Part shown: in pieces, positions 39,841-48,904 of the stretch | Numbering within the stretch: the stretch's first letter is position 1 | Layout of the letters: every line of letters starts with the position of its first letter | NCBI RefSeq assembly: GCF_027557445.1 | Contig: NZ_CP106841.1 | Span: forward strand, 2,647,058-2,711,057 | DNA: 64,000 nt | Reading direction: 5' to 3' | Source: Paenalcaligenes faecalis | GTDB lineage: Bacteria > Pseudomonadota > Gammaproteobacteria > Burkholderiales > Burkholderiaceae_B | Translations under genes and position numbers: made by a program | The notes under the pieces: generated by a model | Database searches by the model: none | Told to the model about the DNA's origin: nothing | The model's input: the letters and a program-made list of their open reading frames with translations, nothing else

Positions 39841-40545
39841 TTAAATCGCATCACTATCTAGTAGTGACTCAAGCCTATAACCTAAAGCATAGGATGCGTT
39901 AAGACGTACACCGTTTTCGGGGCGTAGTTGCAGCTTACGTCTAATATTTGAAAGGTGTGTGTCTAAAGTGCGAGAGGTCGCTGGGATTTCACGATTCCAA
40001 ACAGCCGTGCTTAGTACATCACGAGAAAATAAGCGGCCAGGATTGCGAAATAGTAATAAGGCTAATTCGTATTCCTTAGGAGCAAGGATGACTTCTTCTC
40101 CGTCCAAACGAATCACATTGTTGACGGGGTCTATATGATAAACACCAAAACTAAAAGGCTCATTGCTTTGGGTAATCGGGTTCATACGACGCAATAAGGC
40201 CTGAATGCGCGCGATGAGTTCACCTTCGCGTATGGGCTTATTCATATAGTCATCAGCCCCAGCCTGAAGCCCTGTCACAATATCAGCCTCATCGGTGCGA
40301 CTAGTTAAAAACAAAACAGGTAATGAATACCCTTGATTGTCTCGAATCCAATGCAGAACATCTAAACCGCTTACGTCCGGGACCTCCCAGTCTAAAAGCA
40401 GAAGATCGAACTGATGAGGTTTAGCAAGCGTTGCTAATAAGGATTTCCCTGTGGCAAATACAGAGCAAGCAAAGCCAGCATTTATTAAGCTGTGCTTAAT
40501 AAATTCGGCTTGTACGGGATCATCTTCAAGGGAGGCTATATTCAT
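39841..40545 (-). CDS. OmpR-family response regulator
   Basis: The 234-residue product has a receiver domain (acidic pocket EDD at 7-9, phosphoacceptor D52 in LLLDWEVPD, and the switch lysine in YMNKPIREGE) and a winged-helix output domain (KEYELALLLFRNPGRLFSRD, RTLDTHLSNIRRKL). It is the first gene of the operon with the FecR/LysM protein and CHASE2 kinase and should be that kinase's partner. It is divergent from the rpsL promoter region. Targets are unknown. Confidence 0.93.
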   Translation of the reverse strand: MNIASLEDDPVQAEFIKHSLINAGFACSVFATGKSLLATLAKPHQFDLLLLDWEVPDVSGLDVLHWIRDNQGYSLPVLFLTSRTDEADIVTGLQAGADDYMNKPIREGELIARIQALLRRMNPITQSNEPFSFGVYHIDPVNNVIRLDGEEVILAPKEYELALLLFRNPGRLFSRDVLSTAVWNREIPATSRTLDTHLSNIRRKLQLRPENGVRLNASYALGYRLESLLDSDAI

Positions 40546-40689
40546 GGCGTCTTTTTAAAAACACAAGGGATCGAGTGAATTAATGTAAAGTATATCTACA
40601 TAATGTAGCGAGGGGATAGGCTAAGTCTTATTCGTGAATCTAATAACAACTGTGACCAACCTCAAGCGTGGTGTAAACCCTTCAAAGCC

Positions 40690-40718
40690 TTGACTGGCTT
40701 GTTTTTTTACGCTAAATT
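40690..40718 (+). promoter_or_regulatory. Probable promoter of the rpsL-rpsG-fusA-tuf operon
   Basis: TTGACT (40690-40695), 17-base spacer, TAAATT (40713-40718). It lies in the 406-base gap between the divergent response regulator and rpsL and would give a leader of about 225 bases. I see no other gene in this gap. Confidence 0.5.
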
Positions 40719-40951
40719 AGATAGCTTACTTTAAAAGGATACTTTGCTGGTAATCTTACAAGTAATGGATAGTTCGCCAAAGACATAAATCATTATGTCA
40801 TAGTTGGGTGCTATTATTTAATGCTCGAATCCGCTCTTTTACGTAAATTGTCATCGTGTGGGCGGTATATCGTGCGTTATTCCTCCCCATCACAGGCCCT
40901 AAGCTCTGTGTAGGATGTTTCGAATTTGTACGTAAAGGATACGTCGAGGTT

Positions 40952-41326
40952 ATGCCAACAATTAGTCAACTCGTGCGCAAACCACGTGGTCTAACTCGCC
41001 CGGGCAGCAAAAGTCCCGCGCTAGAAAACTGTCCACAGCGCCGTGGTGTATGTACTCGTGTTTACACCACTACTCCTAAAAAACCAAACTCTGCGCTACG
41101 TAAAGTAGCTAAAGTTCGTCTAACTAACGGTTACGAAGTTATTTCGTACATCGGCGGTGAAGGCCATAACTTGCAAGAGCACTCTGTAGTTCTAATCCGT
41201 GGTGGTCGTGTAAAAGACTTACCAGGTGTGCGCTACCACATTGTTCGCGGTGCCCTAGACTTACAGGGTGTTAAAGACCGTAAACAAGCTCGCTCCAAAT
41301 ACGGTGCTAAACGCCCGAAAAAATAA
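40952..41326 (+). CDS. rpsL: 30S ribosomal protein S12
   Basis: The 124-residue decoding-centre protein starts at ATG 40952 ([15 protein letters not shown]) after a GAGG ribosome site. A longer in-frame extension upstream is not protein-like. The lysines where streptomycin resistance usually arises ([12 protein letters not shown] and [13 protein letters not shown]) are wild type. It is the first gene of the str operon. Confidence 0.97.
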   Translation: MPTISQLVRKPRGLTRPGSKSPALENCPQRRGVCTRVYTTTPKKPNSALRKVAKVRLTNGYEVISYIGGEGHNLQEHSVVLIRGGRVKDLPGVRYHIVRGALDLQGVKDRKQARSKYGAKRPKK

Positions 41327-41480
41327 TCATATATATCTAGTTTCTGCCGACCAATGTCTTAATTGGTCTGAGCCCGTGCAACTCGTGCTGCACTAAATAG
41401 CACCAGTATGTAAGGGGCCACTTCAAATAAGTGGCCAAGGCCGTGAAACGGTTCAACTGAATAGTCACAAGGAAAGTACA

Positions 41481-41951
41481 ATGCCTCGCCGTCGCGAAGT
41501 TCCTAAAAGAGAAATTTTACCTGACCCAAAATTTGGTAGCGTTGAGCTAGCTAAATTCATGAACGTGGTCATGTTATCCGGCAAGAAAGCTGTTGCCGAA
41601 CGTATTGTTTACGGTGCCCTCGATCAAATCCAGGAAAAAACCGGCAAAGATCCGATCGAAGTGTTTAACACTGCTATTAACAACATTAAGCCTGTCGTTG
41701 AAGTAAAAGGCCGTCGTGTTGGTGGTGCAAACTATCAAGTACCTGTAGAAGTACGTCCTGTGCGTCGTTTGGCGCTAGCCATGCGTTGGTTGCGTGAAGC
41801 AGCTAAAAAACGTAGCGAAAAATCCATGGATTTACGTTTGGCTGGTGAACTACTAGACGCCCTAGAAGGTCGCGGTGGTGCAATGAGAAAGCGTGAAGAC
41901 ACGCATAGAATGGCCGAAGCTAACAAAGCATTCAGCCATTTCCGTTGGTAA
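41481..41951 (+). CDS. rpsG: 30S ribosomal protein S7
   Basis: The 156-residue primary 16S rRNA-binding protein has the signature [19 protein letters not shown] and [16 protein letters not shown]. It lies 154 bases after rpsL and 16 bases before fusA. In E. coli S7 represses the str operon in the rpsL-rpsG gap. Confidence 0.97.
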   Translation: MPRRREVPKREILPDPKFGSVELAKFMNVVMLSGKKAVAERIVYGALDQIQEKTGKDPIEVFNTAINNIKPVVEVKGRRVGGANYQVPVEVRPVRRLALAMRWLREAAKKRSEKSMDLRLAGELLDALEGRGGAMRKREDTHRMAEANKAFSHFRW

Positions 41952-41967
41952 TCAAAGGACATAGATC

Positions 41968-44070
41968 ATGGCCCGCAAAACCCCTATTGAGCGCTATCGT
42001 AATATTGGTATTTCCGCACACATTGATGCTGGTAAAACCACTACTACTGAACGCATTTTGTTCTACACCGGTGTCAGTCACAAACTAGGTGAAACCCACG
42101 AGGGTTCCGCCACTATGGACTGGATGGAACAAGAGCAAGAGCGCGGTATTACTATTACATCAGCTGCTACTACTGCTTTCTGGAGTGGTATGGCAGGTGA
42201 TTACCCAGAGCACCGCATTAACATTATTGACACCCCCGGACACGTTGACTTCACTATCGAAGTTGAGCGCTCTATGCGCGTTCTGGATGGCGCGGTCATG
42301 GTGTATTGTGCTGTGGGTGGCGTACAGCCTCAGTCTGAAACTGTATGGCGTCAAGCCAACAAGTACGGTGTACCCCGTTTGTTGTTCATCAACAAAATGG
42401 ACCGTACTGGTGCAAACTTCTACAAAGTTTACGAACAGTTAAAGCTACGTCTAAAAGCCAACCCAGTTCCAGTTGTATTGCCAATTGGTGCAGAGGAAAA
42501 CTTCCAAGGCGTTATCGATTTAACTAAGATGAAAGCGATCATCTGGGAGAACGAAAACTACGGTATCAAATTTGAATACGTAGATATCCCAGCTGAAATG
42601 CAAGACGAAGCCGACAAATGGCATGAGAATTTGGTTGAAGCCGCTGCTGAAGCCAACGAAGAACTCATGAACAAATACCTCGAGGAAGGCGCTCTATCCG
42701 AAGCCGAAATCAACGAAGGTATTCGTCTACGCACACTAGCTGGCGAAATCCAGCCTATGTTGTGTGGTACAGCATTTAAGAACAAAGGTGTTCAGCGCAT
42801 GCTTGACGCCGTTCTGGACTACATGCCTTCACCAGTAGATATTCCTGCTATCCAAGGTGAAGACAACAAAGGCGAACCAACAACTCGTCCTGCCGATGAC
42901 AATGCGCCAATGTCCGCACTTGCGTTTAAATTGATGACAGATAACTTTGTTGGTCAATTAACGTTCGTTCGCGTGTACTCCGGTGTGTTGCGTTCTGGCG
43001 ATACCGTTTACAACACAGTAAAAGGTAAGCGTGAGCGTATTGGTCGTATTTTGCAGATGCATGCAAATAACCGTGCAGAGCTAAAAGAGCTCGTAGCAGG
43101 TGATATTGCTGCTGTTGTAGGTCTAAAAGACGTAACAACTGGTGAAACCCTATCCGACATGAATGAGCAAATCATTCTAGAGCGTATGGAGTTCCCAGAG
43201 CCTGTTATTTCTCAGGCTGTAGAACCAAAAACTAAATCTGACCAAGAAAAAATGGGTGTGGCTCTATCTCGTTTGGCACAGGAAGATCCGTCTTTCCGCG
43301 TGACATCTGACGAAGAATCGGGTCAAACCATTATTTCCGGTATGGGTGAGCTTCACCTAGAGGTTCTTGTTGACCGTATGCGCCGCGAGTTCGGTGTAGA
43401 GGCTAACATTGGTAAACCTCAGGTTGCTTACCGTGAAACCATCCGCTCTGTATGTAACGAAGTCGAAGGTAAATTCGTTCGTCAGTCTGGTGGTCGCGGT
43501 CAGTACGGTCACGTTGTGCTTAAACTTGAGCCAATGGAAGCCGGTTCTGGTTACCAGTTTGTGGATGAGATTAAAGGTGGTGTGGTTCCTCGTGAATACA
43601 TCCCTGCCGTTGACAAAGGTATCCAAGAAACACTACACGCTGGTGTGTTGGCGGGTTACCCTGTAGTTGACGTCAAAGTTACGCTGGTTTTCGGTTCTTA
43701 CCACGATGTGGACTCGAACGAAAACGCGTTCCGTATGGCTGCCTCAATGGGTTTCAAAGATGGTATGCGTAAAGCTAGCCCAGTCCTGCTTGAGCCAACC
43801 ATGGCCGTGGAAGTCGAAACACCCGAAGAATACGCCGGTACTGTAATGGGTGACTTATCATCCCGTCGCGGTATGGTACAGGGTATGGAAGACATTCCTG
43901 GTGGTGGAAAAGTCATTAAAGCCGAGGTGCCTCTGGCTGAGATGTTCGGTTACTCCACAAGCTTGCGTTCGCAAACACAAGGTCGCGCTACATACAGCAT
44001 GGAATTCAAGCAATACGCTGAAACTCCTAAGCACGTAGCCGACGAAGTCATCAGCGCACGTAGCAAGTAA
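41968..44070 (+). CDS. fusA: Elongation factor G
   Basis: The 700-residue translocase GTPase has G motifs [27 protein letters not shown] and NKMDRTG, then domains II-V with the typical [15 protein letters not shown] and [12 protein letters not shown]. It is complete and in the usual position between rpsG and tuf. Confidence 0.98.
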   Translation: MARKTPIERYRNIGISAHIDAGKTTTTERILFYTGVSHKLGETHEGSATMDWMEQEQERGITITSAATTAFWSGMAGDYPEHRINIIDTPGHVDFTIEVERSMRVLDGAVMVYCAVGGVQPQSETVWRQANKYGVPRLLFINKMDRTGANFYKVYEQLKLRLKANPVPVVLPIGAEENFQGVIDLTKMKAIIWENENYGIKFEYVDIPAEMQDEADKWHENLVEAAAEANEELMNKYLEEGALSEAEINEGIRLRTLAGEIQPMLCGTAFKNKGVQRMLDAVLDYMPSPVDIPAIQGEDNKGEPTTRPADDNAPMSALAFKLMTDNFVGQLTFVRVYSGVLRSGDTVYNTVKGKRERIGRILQMHANNRAELKELVAGDIAAVVGLKDVTTGETLSDMNEQIILERMEFPEPVISQAVEPKTKSDQEKMGVALSRLAQEDPSFRVTSDEESGQTIISGMGELHLEVLVDRMRREFGVEANIGKPQVAYRETIRSVCNEVEGKFVRQSGGRGQYGHVVLKLEPMEAGSGYQFVDEIKGGVVPREYIPAVDKGIQETLHAGVLAGYPVVDVKVTLVFGSYHDVDSNENAFRMAASMGFKDGMRKASPVLLEPTMAVEVETPEEYAGTVMGDLSSRRGMVQGMEDIPGGGKVIKAEVPLAEMFGYSTSLRSQTQGRATYSMEFKQYAETPKHVADEVISARSK

Positions 44071-44083
44071 ATTACAAACTATC

Positions 44084-44120
44084 TGCCCGTCAAGGTTGGC
44101 GGGCAACTTTAAATTTTTTG
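44084..44120 (+). terminator. Hairpin between fusA and the second tuf
   Basis: TGCCCGTCAA pairs with TTGGCGGGCA (44084-44105, one G-T pair), followed after a few bases by a T6 run. It may partly terminate transcription and set the fusA-to-tuf ratio. Confidence 0.55.
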
Positions 44121-44149
44121 TTTTCTTGAAAACATAGATGGGATAAATC

Positions 44150-45340
44150 ATGGCAAAAGGTAAGTTTGAACGGACCAAACCGCACGTCAACGTCGGCACC
44201 ATTGGTCACGTTGACCACGGTAAAACAACATTAACCGCTGCAATTTGTACAGTTCTAGCCAAAGAATACGGTGGCGAAGCTCGCGATTACGCACAAATTG
44301 ACGCTGCTCCTGAAGAGAAAGCACGCGGTATTACCATTTCTACATCACACGTAGAATACGAAACACCAAACCGTCACTACGCACACGTAGACTGTCCTGG
44401 TCACGCTGACTATGTTAAAAACATGATCACTGGCGCGGCTCAAATGGACGGCGCTATTTTGGTATGTTCCGCTGCTGACGGCCCTATGCCTCAGACACGT
44501 GAGCACATCTTGCTAAGCCGCCAAGTTGGCGTTCCTTACATCGTTGTGTTCTTGAACAAAGCCGACATGGTTGACGATGAAGAGCTATTGGAATTGGTTG
44601 AAATGGAAGTTCGTGAACTTCTATCCAGCTACGATTTCCCAGGCGACGACACACCGATCATCAAAGGTTCCGCTAAATTAGCCCTCGAAGGCGACATGGG
44701 TCCTTTGGGTCACCCAGCGGTATTGGAATTGGCTGCTGCACTAGACAGCTACATCCCAACACCTGAGCGTGCTGTTGACGGTAGCTTCTTGATGCCTGTT
44801 GAAGACGTATTCTCCATCTCTGGTCGTGGTACTGTAGTAACCGGTCGTATCGAGCGCGGTGTTGTTAAAGTCGGCGAAGAGATCGAAATCGTTGGTATCC
44901 GTGACACAGTTAAGTCCACATGTACTGGCGTTGAGATGTTCCGCAAATTGCTAGACCAAGGCGAAGCCGGTGATAACGTGGGTGTACTACTACGTGGTAC
45001 TAAACGTGAAGACGTAGAGCGTGGTCAGGTTCTAGCTGCTCCTGGTTCTATCAAGCCACACACAGACTTCGCTGCTGAAGTCTACATCTTGTCCAAAGAA
45101 GAGGGTGGTCGTCACACACCATTCTTTAAAGGTTACCGTCCTCAGTTCTACTTCCGTACAACTGACGTAACAGGTACGATTGAACTACCAGAAGACAAAG
45201 AAATGGTTCTACCTGGCGACAACGTTGCCATGAACGTTTCCTTGATCGCTCCTATCGCCATGGAAGAAGGTCTACGTTTCGCGATTCGCGAAGGTGGCCG
45301 TACCGTTGGTGCTGGTGTGGTAGCTAAAATCATCAAATAA
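44150..45340 (+). CDS. tuf: Elongation factor Tu (str-operon copy)
   Basis: The protein (396 residues) has the same sequence as the copy at 23427. From codon 25 to the end the two genes differ at only two synonymous positions, while the first 24 codons carry eight synonymous differences. This copy is in the tufA position after fusA and before rpsJ. The repeat is direct, 20.7 kb apart, and flanks rpoBC. Confidence 0.98.
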   Translation: MAKGKFERTKPHVNVGTIGHVDHGKTTLTAAICTVLAKEYGGEARDYAQIDAAPEEKARGITISTSHVEYETPNRHYAHVDCPGHADYVKNMITGAAQMDGAILVCSAADGPMPQTREHILLSRQVGVPYIVVFLNKADMVDDEELLELVEMEVRELLSSYDFPGDDTPIIKGSAKLALEGDMGPLGHPAVLELAAALDSYIPTPERAVDGSFLMPVEDVFSISGRGTVVTGRIERGVVKVGEEIEIVGIRDTVKSTCTGVEMFRKLLDQGEAGDNVGVLLRGTKREDVERGQVLAAPGSIKPHTDFAAEVYILSKEEGGRHTPFFKGYRPQFYFRTTDVTGTIELPEDKEMVLPGDNVAMNVSLIAPIAMEEGLRFAIREGGRTVGAGVVAKIIK

Positions 45341-45362
45341 GCTAATTAATAGCTTATGATGG

Positions 45363-45387
45363 CGGGGGGATATCCCCCCGTTTATTT
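45363..45387 (+). terminator. Palindromic hairpin between tuf and rpsJ
   Basis: CGGGGGGATATCCCCCCG (45363-45380) is an 18-base perfect palindrome followed by TTTATTT. It could end or attenuate the tuf transcript before rpsJ. It is only 26 bases before the rpsJ start. Confidence 0.6.
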
Positions 45388-45406
45388 CGTTCTTTAGGAT
45401 TTCCAC

Positions 45407-45718
45407 ATGAAAAACCAGAAAATTCGCATCCGCTTAAAAGCGTTTGACTACAAACTAATCGATCAGTCCGCAGCCGAGATCGTGGATACGGCTAAGCGCA
45501 CCGGTGCTGTAGTTCGTGGCCCTGTACCTCTACCTACACGTATTCGTCGCTACGATATTTTGAGCTCCCCTCACGTCAACAAAACTGCACGTGACCAGTT
45601 TGAAATTCGCACTCACCAGCGTCTAATGGACATCGTTGACCCAACTGATAAAACAGTTGATGCGTTGATGCGTTTAGATCTACCTGCTGGTGTAGATGTA
45701 GAAATTGCTCTACAGTAA
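45407..45718 (+). CDS. rpsJ: 30S ribosomal protein S10
   Basis: The 103-residue protein (also NusE, the NusG partner) has the signature [20 protein letters not shown] and [12 protein letters not shown]. An AGGATTT ribosome site precedes it. It is normally followed by rplC. Here a terminator follows and rplC is 5.1 kb away. Confidence 0.97.
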   Translation: MKNQKIRIRLKAFDYKLIDQSAAEIVDTAKRTGAVVRGPVPLPTRIRRYDILSSPHVNKTARDQFEIRTHQRLMDIVDPTDKTVDALMRLDLPAGVDVEIALQ

Positions 45719-45760
45719 TTAGATTTTTTTGGTTGTTTAGTGCAAATTAAACAACTAAAT

Positions 45761-45797
45761 AAAAAAAGCCGAGAACATAATTGTCTCGGCTTTTTTT
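45761..45797. terminator. Bidirectional terminator between rpsJ and the TRAP operon
   Basis: AAAAAAAGCCGAGA (from 45761) pairs with TCTCGGCTTTTTTT (to 45797). It separates two converging units and shows that rpsJ is transcriptionally cut off from rplC. Confidence 0.92.
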
Positions 45798-45798
45798 A

Positions 45799-46896
45799 TT
45801 ATTTAGCGCAAGCTTTAAGTTTATCTATATCGGGACCAGTAATAACTCGTCCTAAATTATAAGGGGCCGAGGCGGTGCGCCAGTCTTTGTAATCGTGGAG
45901 ATATTCAACTTGGCTCAGATAAACCTGAGCTGCTGTAGGGTTGCTACATGCGACGTCGATCATAGCGGCATGAGCATTGTTTTGAATAGTTTCTAAGGCT
46001 TCCTCGTCTAGGCGATGGATTTCAACGCCAGCTTTCTGAAAAGTACGTAAACCGTCGGCCGCGCGCTTTTCGGTGTAGGAAATAGACCAAAGCATGGTGG
46101 CATCGGCGGCGATTTTTAATTTCTCTTTGGTGGCATCGCTGAGCTTATCCCAGTCTTTTTTGTTAATCATGACACCAAACACGGAGGATGACTGGTGCCA
46201 GCCAGGAGTTGTCCAGTGATTAGTGACTTGATGCAAACCGGCGGATACGTCAACGTTTGGTGTGGAAAATTCGGCGCCATCAATTACTTTTCGCTCTAGT
46301 GACTGGTAGAGTTCTTGGGCAGCCATTGAGACTTGAGTGCCACCGATGCTTTCTAGGACTCGACCTTGCTCTAGGCCAGACACGCGTAGTCGTTTACCTT
46401 TAAAGTCTTCAAGACTTTTAATTGGGGTTGTGGTGTGGAAACCGGCTTCACTATTCGTAATGCCATACGGAATATAAACCATGCCAAACTGTCCGTAGAC
46501 CTGATTATAGATATCTGCTCCACCCCACTGCTGAATCCAGTTGGCGTAATCTATAGCATTAAATAAGCTGACATGGGTGCCTAGTGATGAAAATGCTGGG
46601 TTACGTCCTGCCCAATAACCTGGCCAGTCACCACCCGCATTAATTGTGCCAGACTCTACCGCACTAAAAACCTCTCCTGAAGGAACTAAAGATCCCCCTT
46701 CAAAAAAATCGATTTTCAGTTCATCTCCTGCTAGTTTGTTAACAATTTCTACCCATTTTTTATCAATTTCGATTAACTCAAAAGAAGAGGGCCAGGTGCT
46801 TGTCATGGTCCATTTTTGTTGGGCTTGTGCTATGCCTACAGAGCTAAGTAGGGCGGCACCAAGTAATAGGTTAAGTGTTTTTTTTGCTAATTTCAT
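45799..46896 (-). CDS. TRAP transporter substrate-binding protein (DctP family)
   Basis: The 365-residue periplasmic protein starts with a signal peptide (cleavage after GIAQA). It resembles the TRAP subfamily with SGTINAGGDWPGYWAGRNPA, GKRLRVSGLEQGRVLESIG and LYQSLERKVIDGAEFSTPNVD, whose studied members bind keto acids or lactate. The substrate here is uncertain. It is the last gene of the dctQ-dctM-dctP operon, 20 bases after dctM. Confidence 0.93.
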   Translation of the reverse strand: MKLAKKTLNLLLGAALLSSVGIAQAQQKWTMTSTWPSSFELIEIDKKWVEIVNKLAGDELKIDFFEGGSLVPSGEVFSAVESGTINAGGDWPGYWAGRNPAFSSLGTHVSLFNAIDYANWIQQWGGADIYNQVYGQFGMVYIPYGITNSEAGFHTTTPIKSLEDFKGKRLRVSGLEQGRVLESIGGTQVSMAAQELYQSLERKVIDGAEFSTPNVDVSAGLHQVTNHWTTPGWHQSSSVFGVMINKKDWDKLSDATKEKLKIAADATMLWSISYTEKRAADGLRTFQKAGVEIHRLDEEALETIQNNAHAAMIDVACSNPTAAQVYLSQVEYLHDYKDWRTASAPYNLGRVITGPDIDKLKACAK

Positions 46897-46916
46897 TATG
46901 TCTCCGATAAATTCTA

Positions 46917-48242
46917 TTATGGGGTGCCGTAAAGGGTATGCGGCAACCAGGTGACTAAGCTAGGGAATACAGCGACCAGCACACACATAACCAGAATGAG
47001 TGCAATAAAGGGTAAGACGCCAGTGATGATCTCCATGGTTTTAATGCTGGATGGCGTGATTGCCCTGAGATAAAATAAGGCATAGCCGAAAGGGGGAGTT
47101 AGGAAAGACGTTTGCAGGACAACCGCAACTAGCACTACAAACCAAAGTACGCTGATACCCATTTCTTGCACTACTGGTAAAAAGACAGGGAAAGACAGCA
47201 GGACAATACCTGTCCAGTCTAAGAAACACCCTAAGATAAAAATAACGAGCAACATGACTAAAATCAGTAACCAAGGCTCTAGATCTAAGCCACGTATGAG
47301 ATCCTGCGCAACACTTAAGCCTCCAGTAATATTAAAAACCCCTGTGAAAGCAGTAGCTCCTACAACAATGAATAAAATCATGGCCGAGGTACGACCGGTT
47401 TCATATAAGGCACTCAGAAAGGTTTTTAATTGAAATTTACCGCGGGCAATAACAATTACTAAAGACAGTAAGACACCAATGGCTGAGGCTTCGGTAGCTG
47501 TGGCAATACCTGCCAACATAGAGCCTAAAATACCGAAAATAAGAGCAAGTGGTGGCAAAGCCTCGACGAGCAGCATTTTTAATAAAGCGGAGCGGCTGAT
47601 TCTTTCATCAGATTGAACGGAGGGAGCACGCTCCGGTTGTCGCCAAGCTACAAACATAACCCAAGCAGCATAGAGTAATCCTAGCAATACACCAGGTACT
47701 AATGCCCCTGCAAATAGTTCGCCAATAGAGAGTGGCGAATAGCTGGACATTAAGATCAGCATAATTGAAGGGGGGATTAGGATGCCCAGACAGCCAGCCG
47801 AGGCAATAACCCCTGTGGTGAGTTTAGGGCAGTAGCCGTAGCGCAGCATGGGGCGTAACGCCATCATGCTGGTTACCGTAATAGAGGCTCCAATAATTCC
47901 GGTTGTGGCTGCTAATAAAATAGAAATAAAAACCACAGCTAGGGCTAAACCACCGCGCACATTCGACATCAGTAAACGCAGAGCCTCAAACATTTTATCT
48001 GTGACCTCTGAGTCAGATAAAAAGCGCGCCATTAATACAAATAAAGGAATAGCAATCAGGGTGTAATTATCAAGTACGTCACCAAAAATACGGTTAACAA
48101 CAATACCTAACACCATAGGTTTGCCTGCTAGTAGGGCTCCAGCAACTGCTGTACCGCCGAGCACAAAGGCTAAAGGATGGCCCATAAACAGACCGAGCAG
48201 CAGTAAGCCGCCCATAGATAAAGCGATAATCTCAGGTGTCAT
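46917..48242 (-). CDS. TRAP transporter large permease (DctM family)
   Basis: The 441-residue membrane protein has about 11-12 hydrophobic segments and the family motif GCLGILIPPSIMLILMSSYS. With DctQ and DctP it drives solute uptake on a sodium or proton gradient. It overlaps the end of dctQ by 11 bases. Confidence 0.94.
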   Translation of the reverse strand: MTPEIIALSMGGLLLLGLFMGHPLAFVLGGTAVAGALLAGKPMVLGIVVNRIFGDVLDNYTLIAIPLFVLMARFLSDSEVTDKMFEALRLLMSNVRGGLALAVVFISILLAATTGIIGASITVTSMMALRPMLRYGYCPKLTTGVIASAGCLGILIPPSIMLILMSSYSPLSIGELFAGALVPGVLLGLLYAAWVMFVAWRQPERAPSVQSDERISRSALLKMLLVEALPPLALIFGILGSMLAGIATATEASAIGVLLSLVIVIARGKFQLKTFLSALYETGRTSAMILFIVVGATAFTGVFNITGGLSVAQDLIRGLDLEPWLLILVMLLVIFILGCFLDWTGIVLLSFPVFLPVVQEMGISVLWFVVLVAVVLQTSFLTPPFGYALFYLRAITPSSIKTMEIITGVLPFIALILVMCVLVAVFPSLVTWLPHTLYGTP

Positions 48243-48729
48243 GTTGGGTCCCTGTGTGAGTCAATATACGAATAAATTCGACTATTCCCTGTAGTAGCAA
48301 TAGAGCAGCTGCGGCAACCATGGCCATTTTTAAGGGATAAACAGGAAGTTGAACTGCACCGTAGGTTGTTTCCCCTTGAATCCAAGAGCGCAAAGCAAAA
48401 TCATAGCTTCGGCTTAGAAAAATCCATGTAAAGGGAAAAAAGAAAATGAGGTAACCGGTGGCTTCTACTATTTTCCTGACGCCTGGGTTGAATTTGTTGA
48501 TTAGCAGGTCAACGCGCACATGGGACTTATGCTTTAGAGCATAGGCTCCTAACATAATGAAGTAAAAACCATAGAGCTGTTTGCTGACGTCAAAAGCCCA
48601 GCGCGTTGGCTGGTTCAGCGCATAACGCATAAATACGTCGTAAATAATAATAGCGGCAAAAACAACGGCTAAACAGGATAGGGCTTTTCCAACGTATTCA
48701 TTAATTGAATCGATCAGACGTAAAACCAT
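48232..48729 (-). CDS. TRAP transporter small permease (DctQ family)
   Basis: The 165-residue membrane protein has four hydrophobic segments and the family motif around FDVSKQLYGFYFIMLGAYAL and KHKSHVRVDLL. ATG 48729 is chosen because AAGGGGA precedes it; an upstream in-frame ATG at 48765 would add 12 charged residues. It is the first gene of the TRAP operon and is divergent from the acyl-CoA ligase gene. Confidence 0.9.
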   Translation of the reverse strand: MVLRLIDSINEYVGKALSCLAVVFAAIIIYDVFMRYALNQPTRWAFDVSKQLYGFYFIMLGAYALKHKSHVRVDLLINKFNPGVRKIVEATGYLIFFFPFTWIFLSRSYDFALRSWIQGETTYGAVQLPVYPLKMAMVAAAALLLLQGIVEFIRILTHTGTQHDT

Positions 48730-48904
48730 AAGTCCCCTTTTTGATTTTTTGATATCAAGATGCATAACCTGTTTTAGTCTAGGCGCACAAAAGAACAGCG
48801 CCTATTTAGGTTTACCCTTACGTTAACGAGATTATTGTTTGCGTTAAACTCAAAATATAGTGTCTATATAAGCAGAAGTAGAAAACGACAGTGGGGGAGT
48901 AAGG

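Noticed and set aside
40856..40951. In-frame extension upstream of rpsL
   Set aside because: S12 length and the GAGG ribosome site support ATG 40952; the added residues do not resemble S12.
45363..45380. G-run palindrome between tuf and rpsJ as an insertion-element end
   Set aside because: No matching partner or transposase is nearby; its position and following T-rich stretch fit an attenuator.
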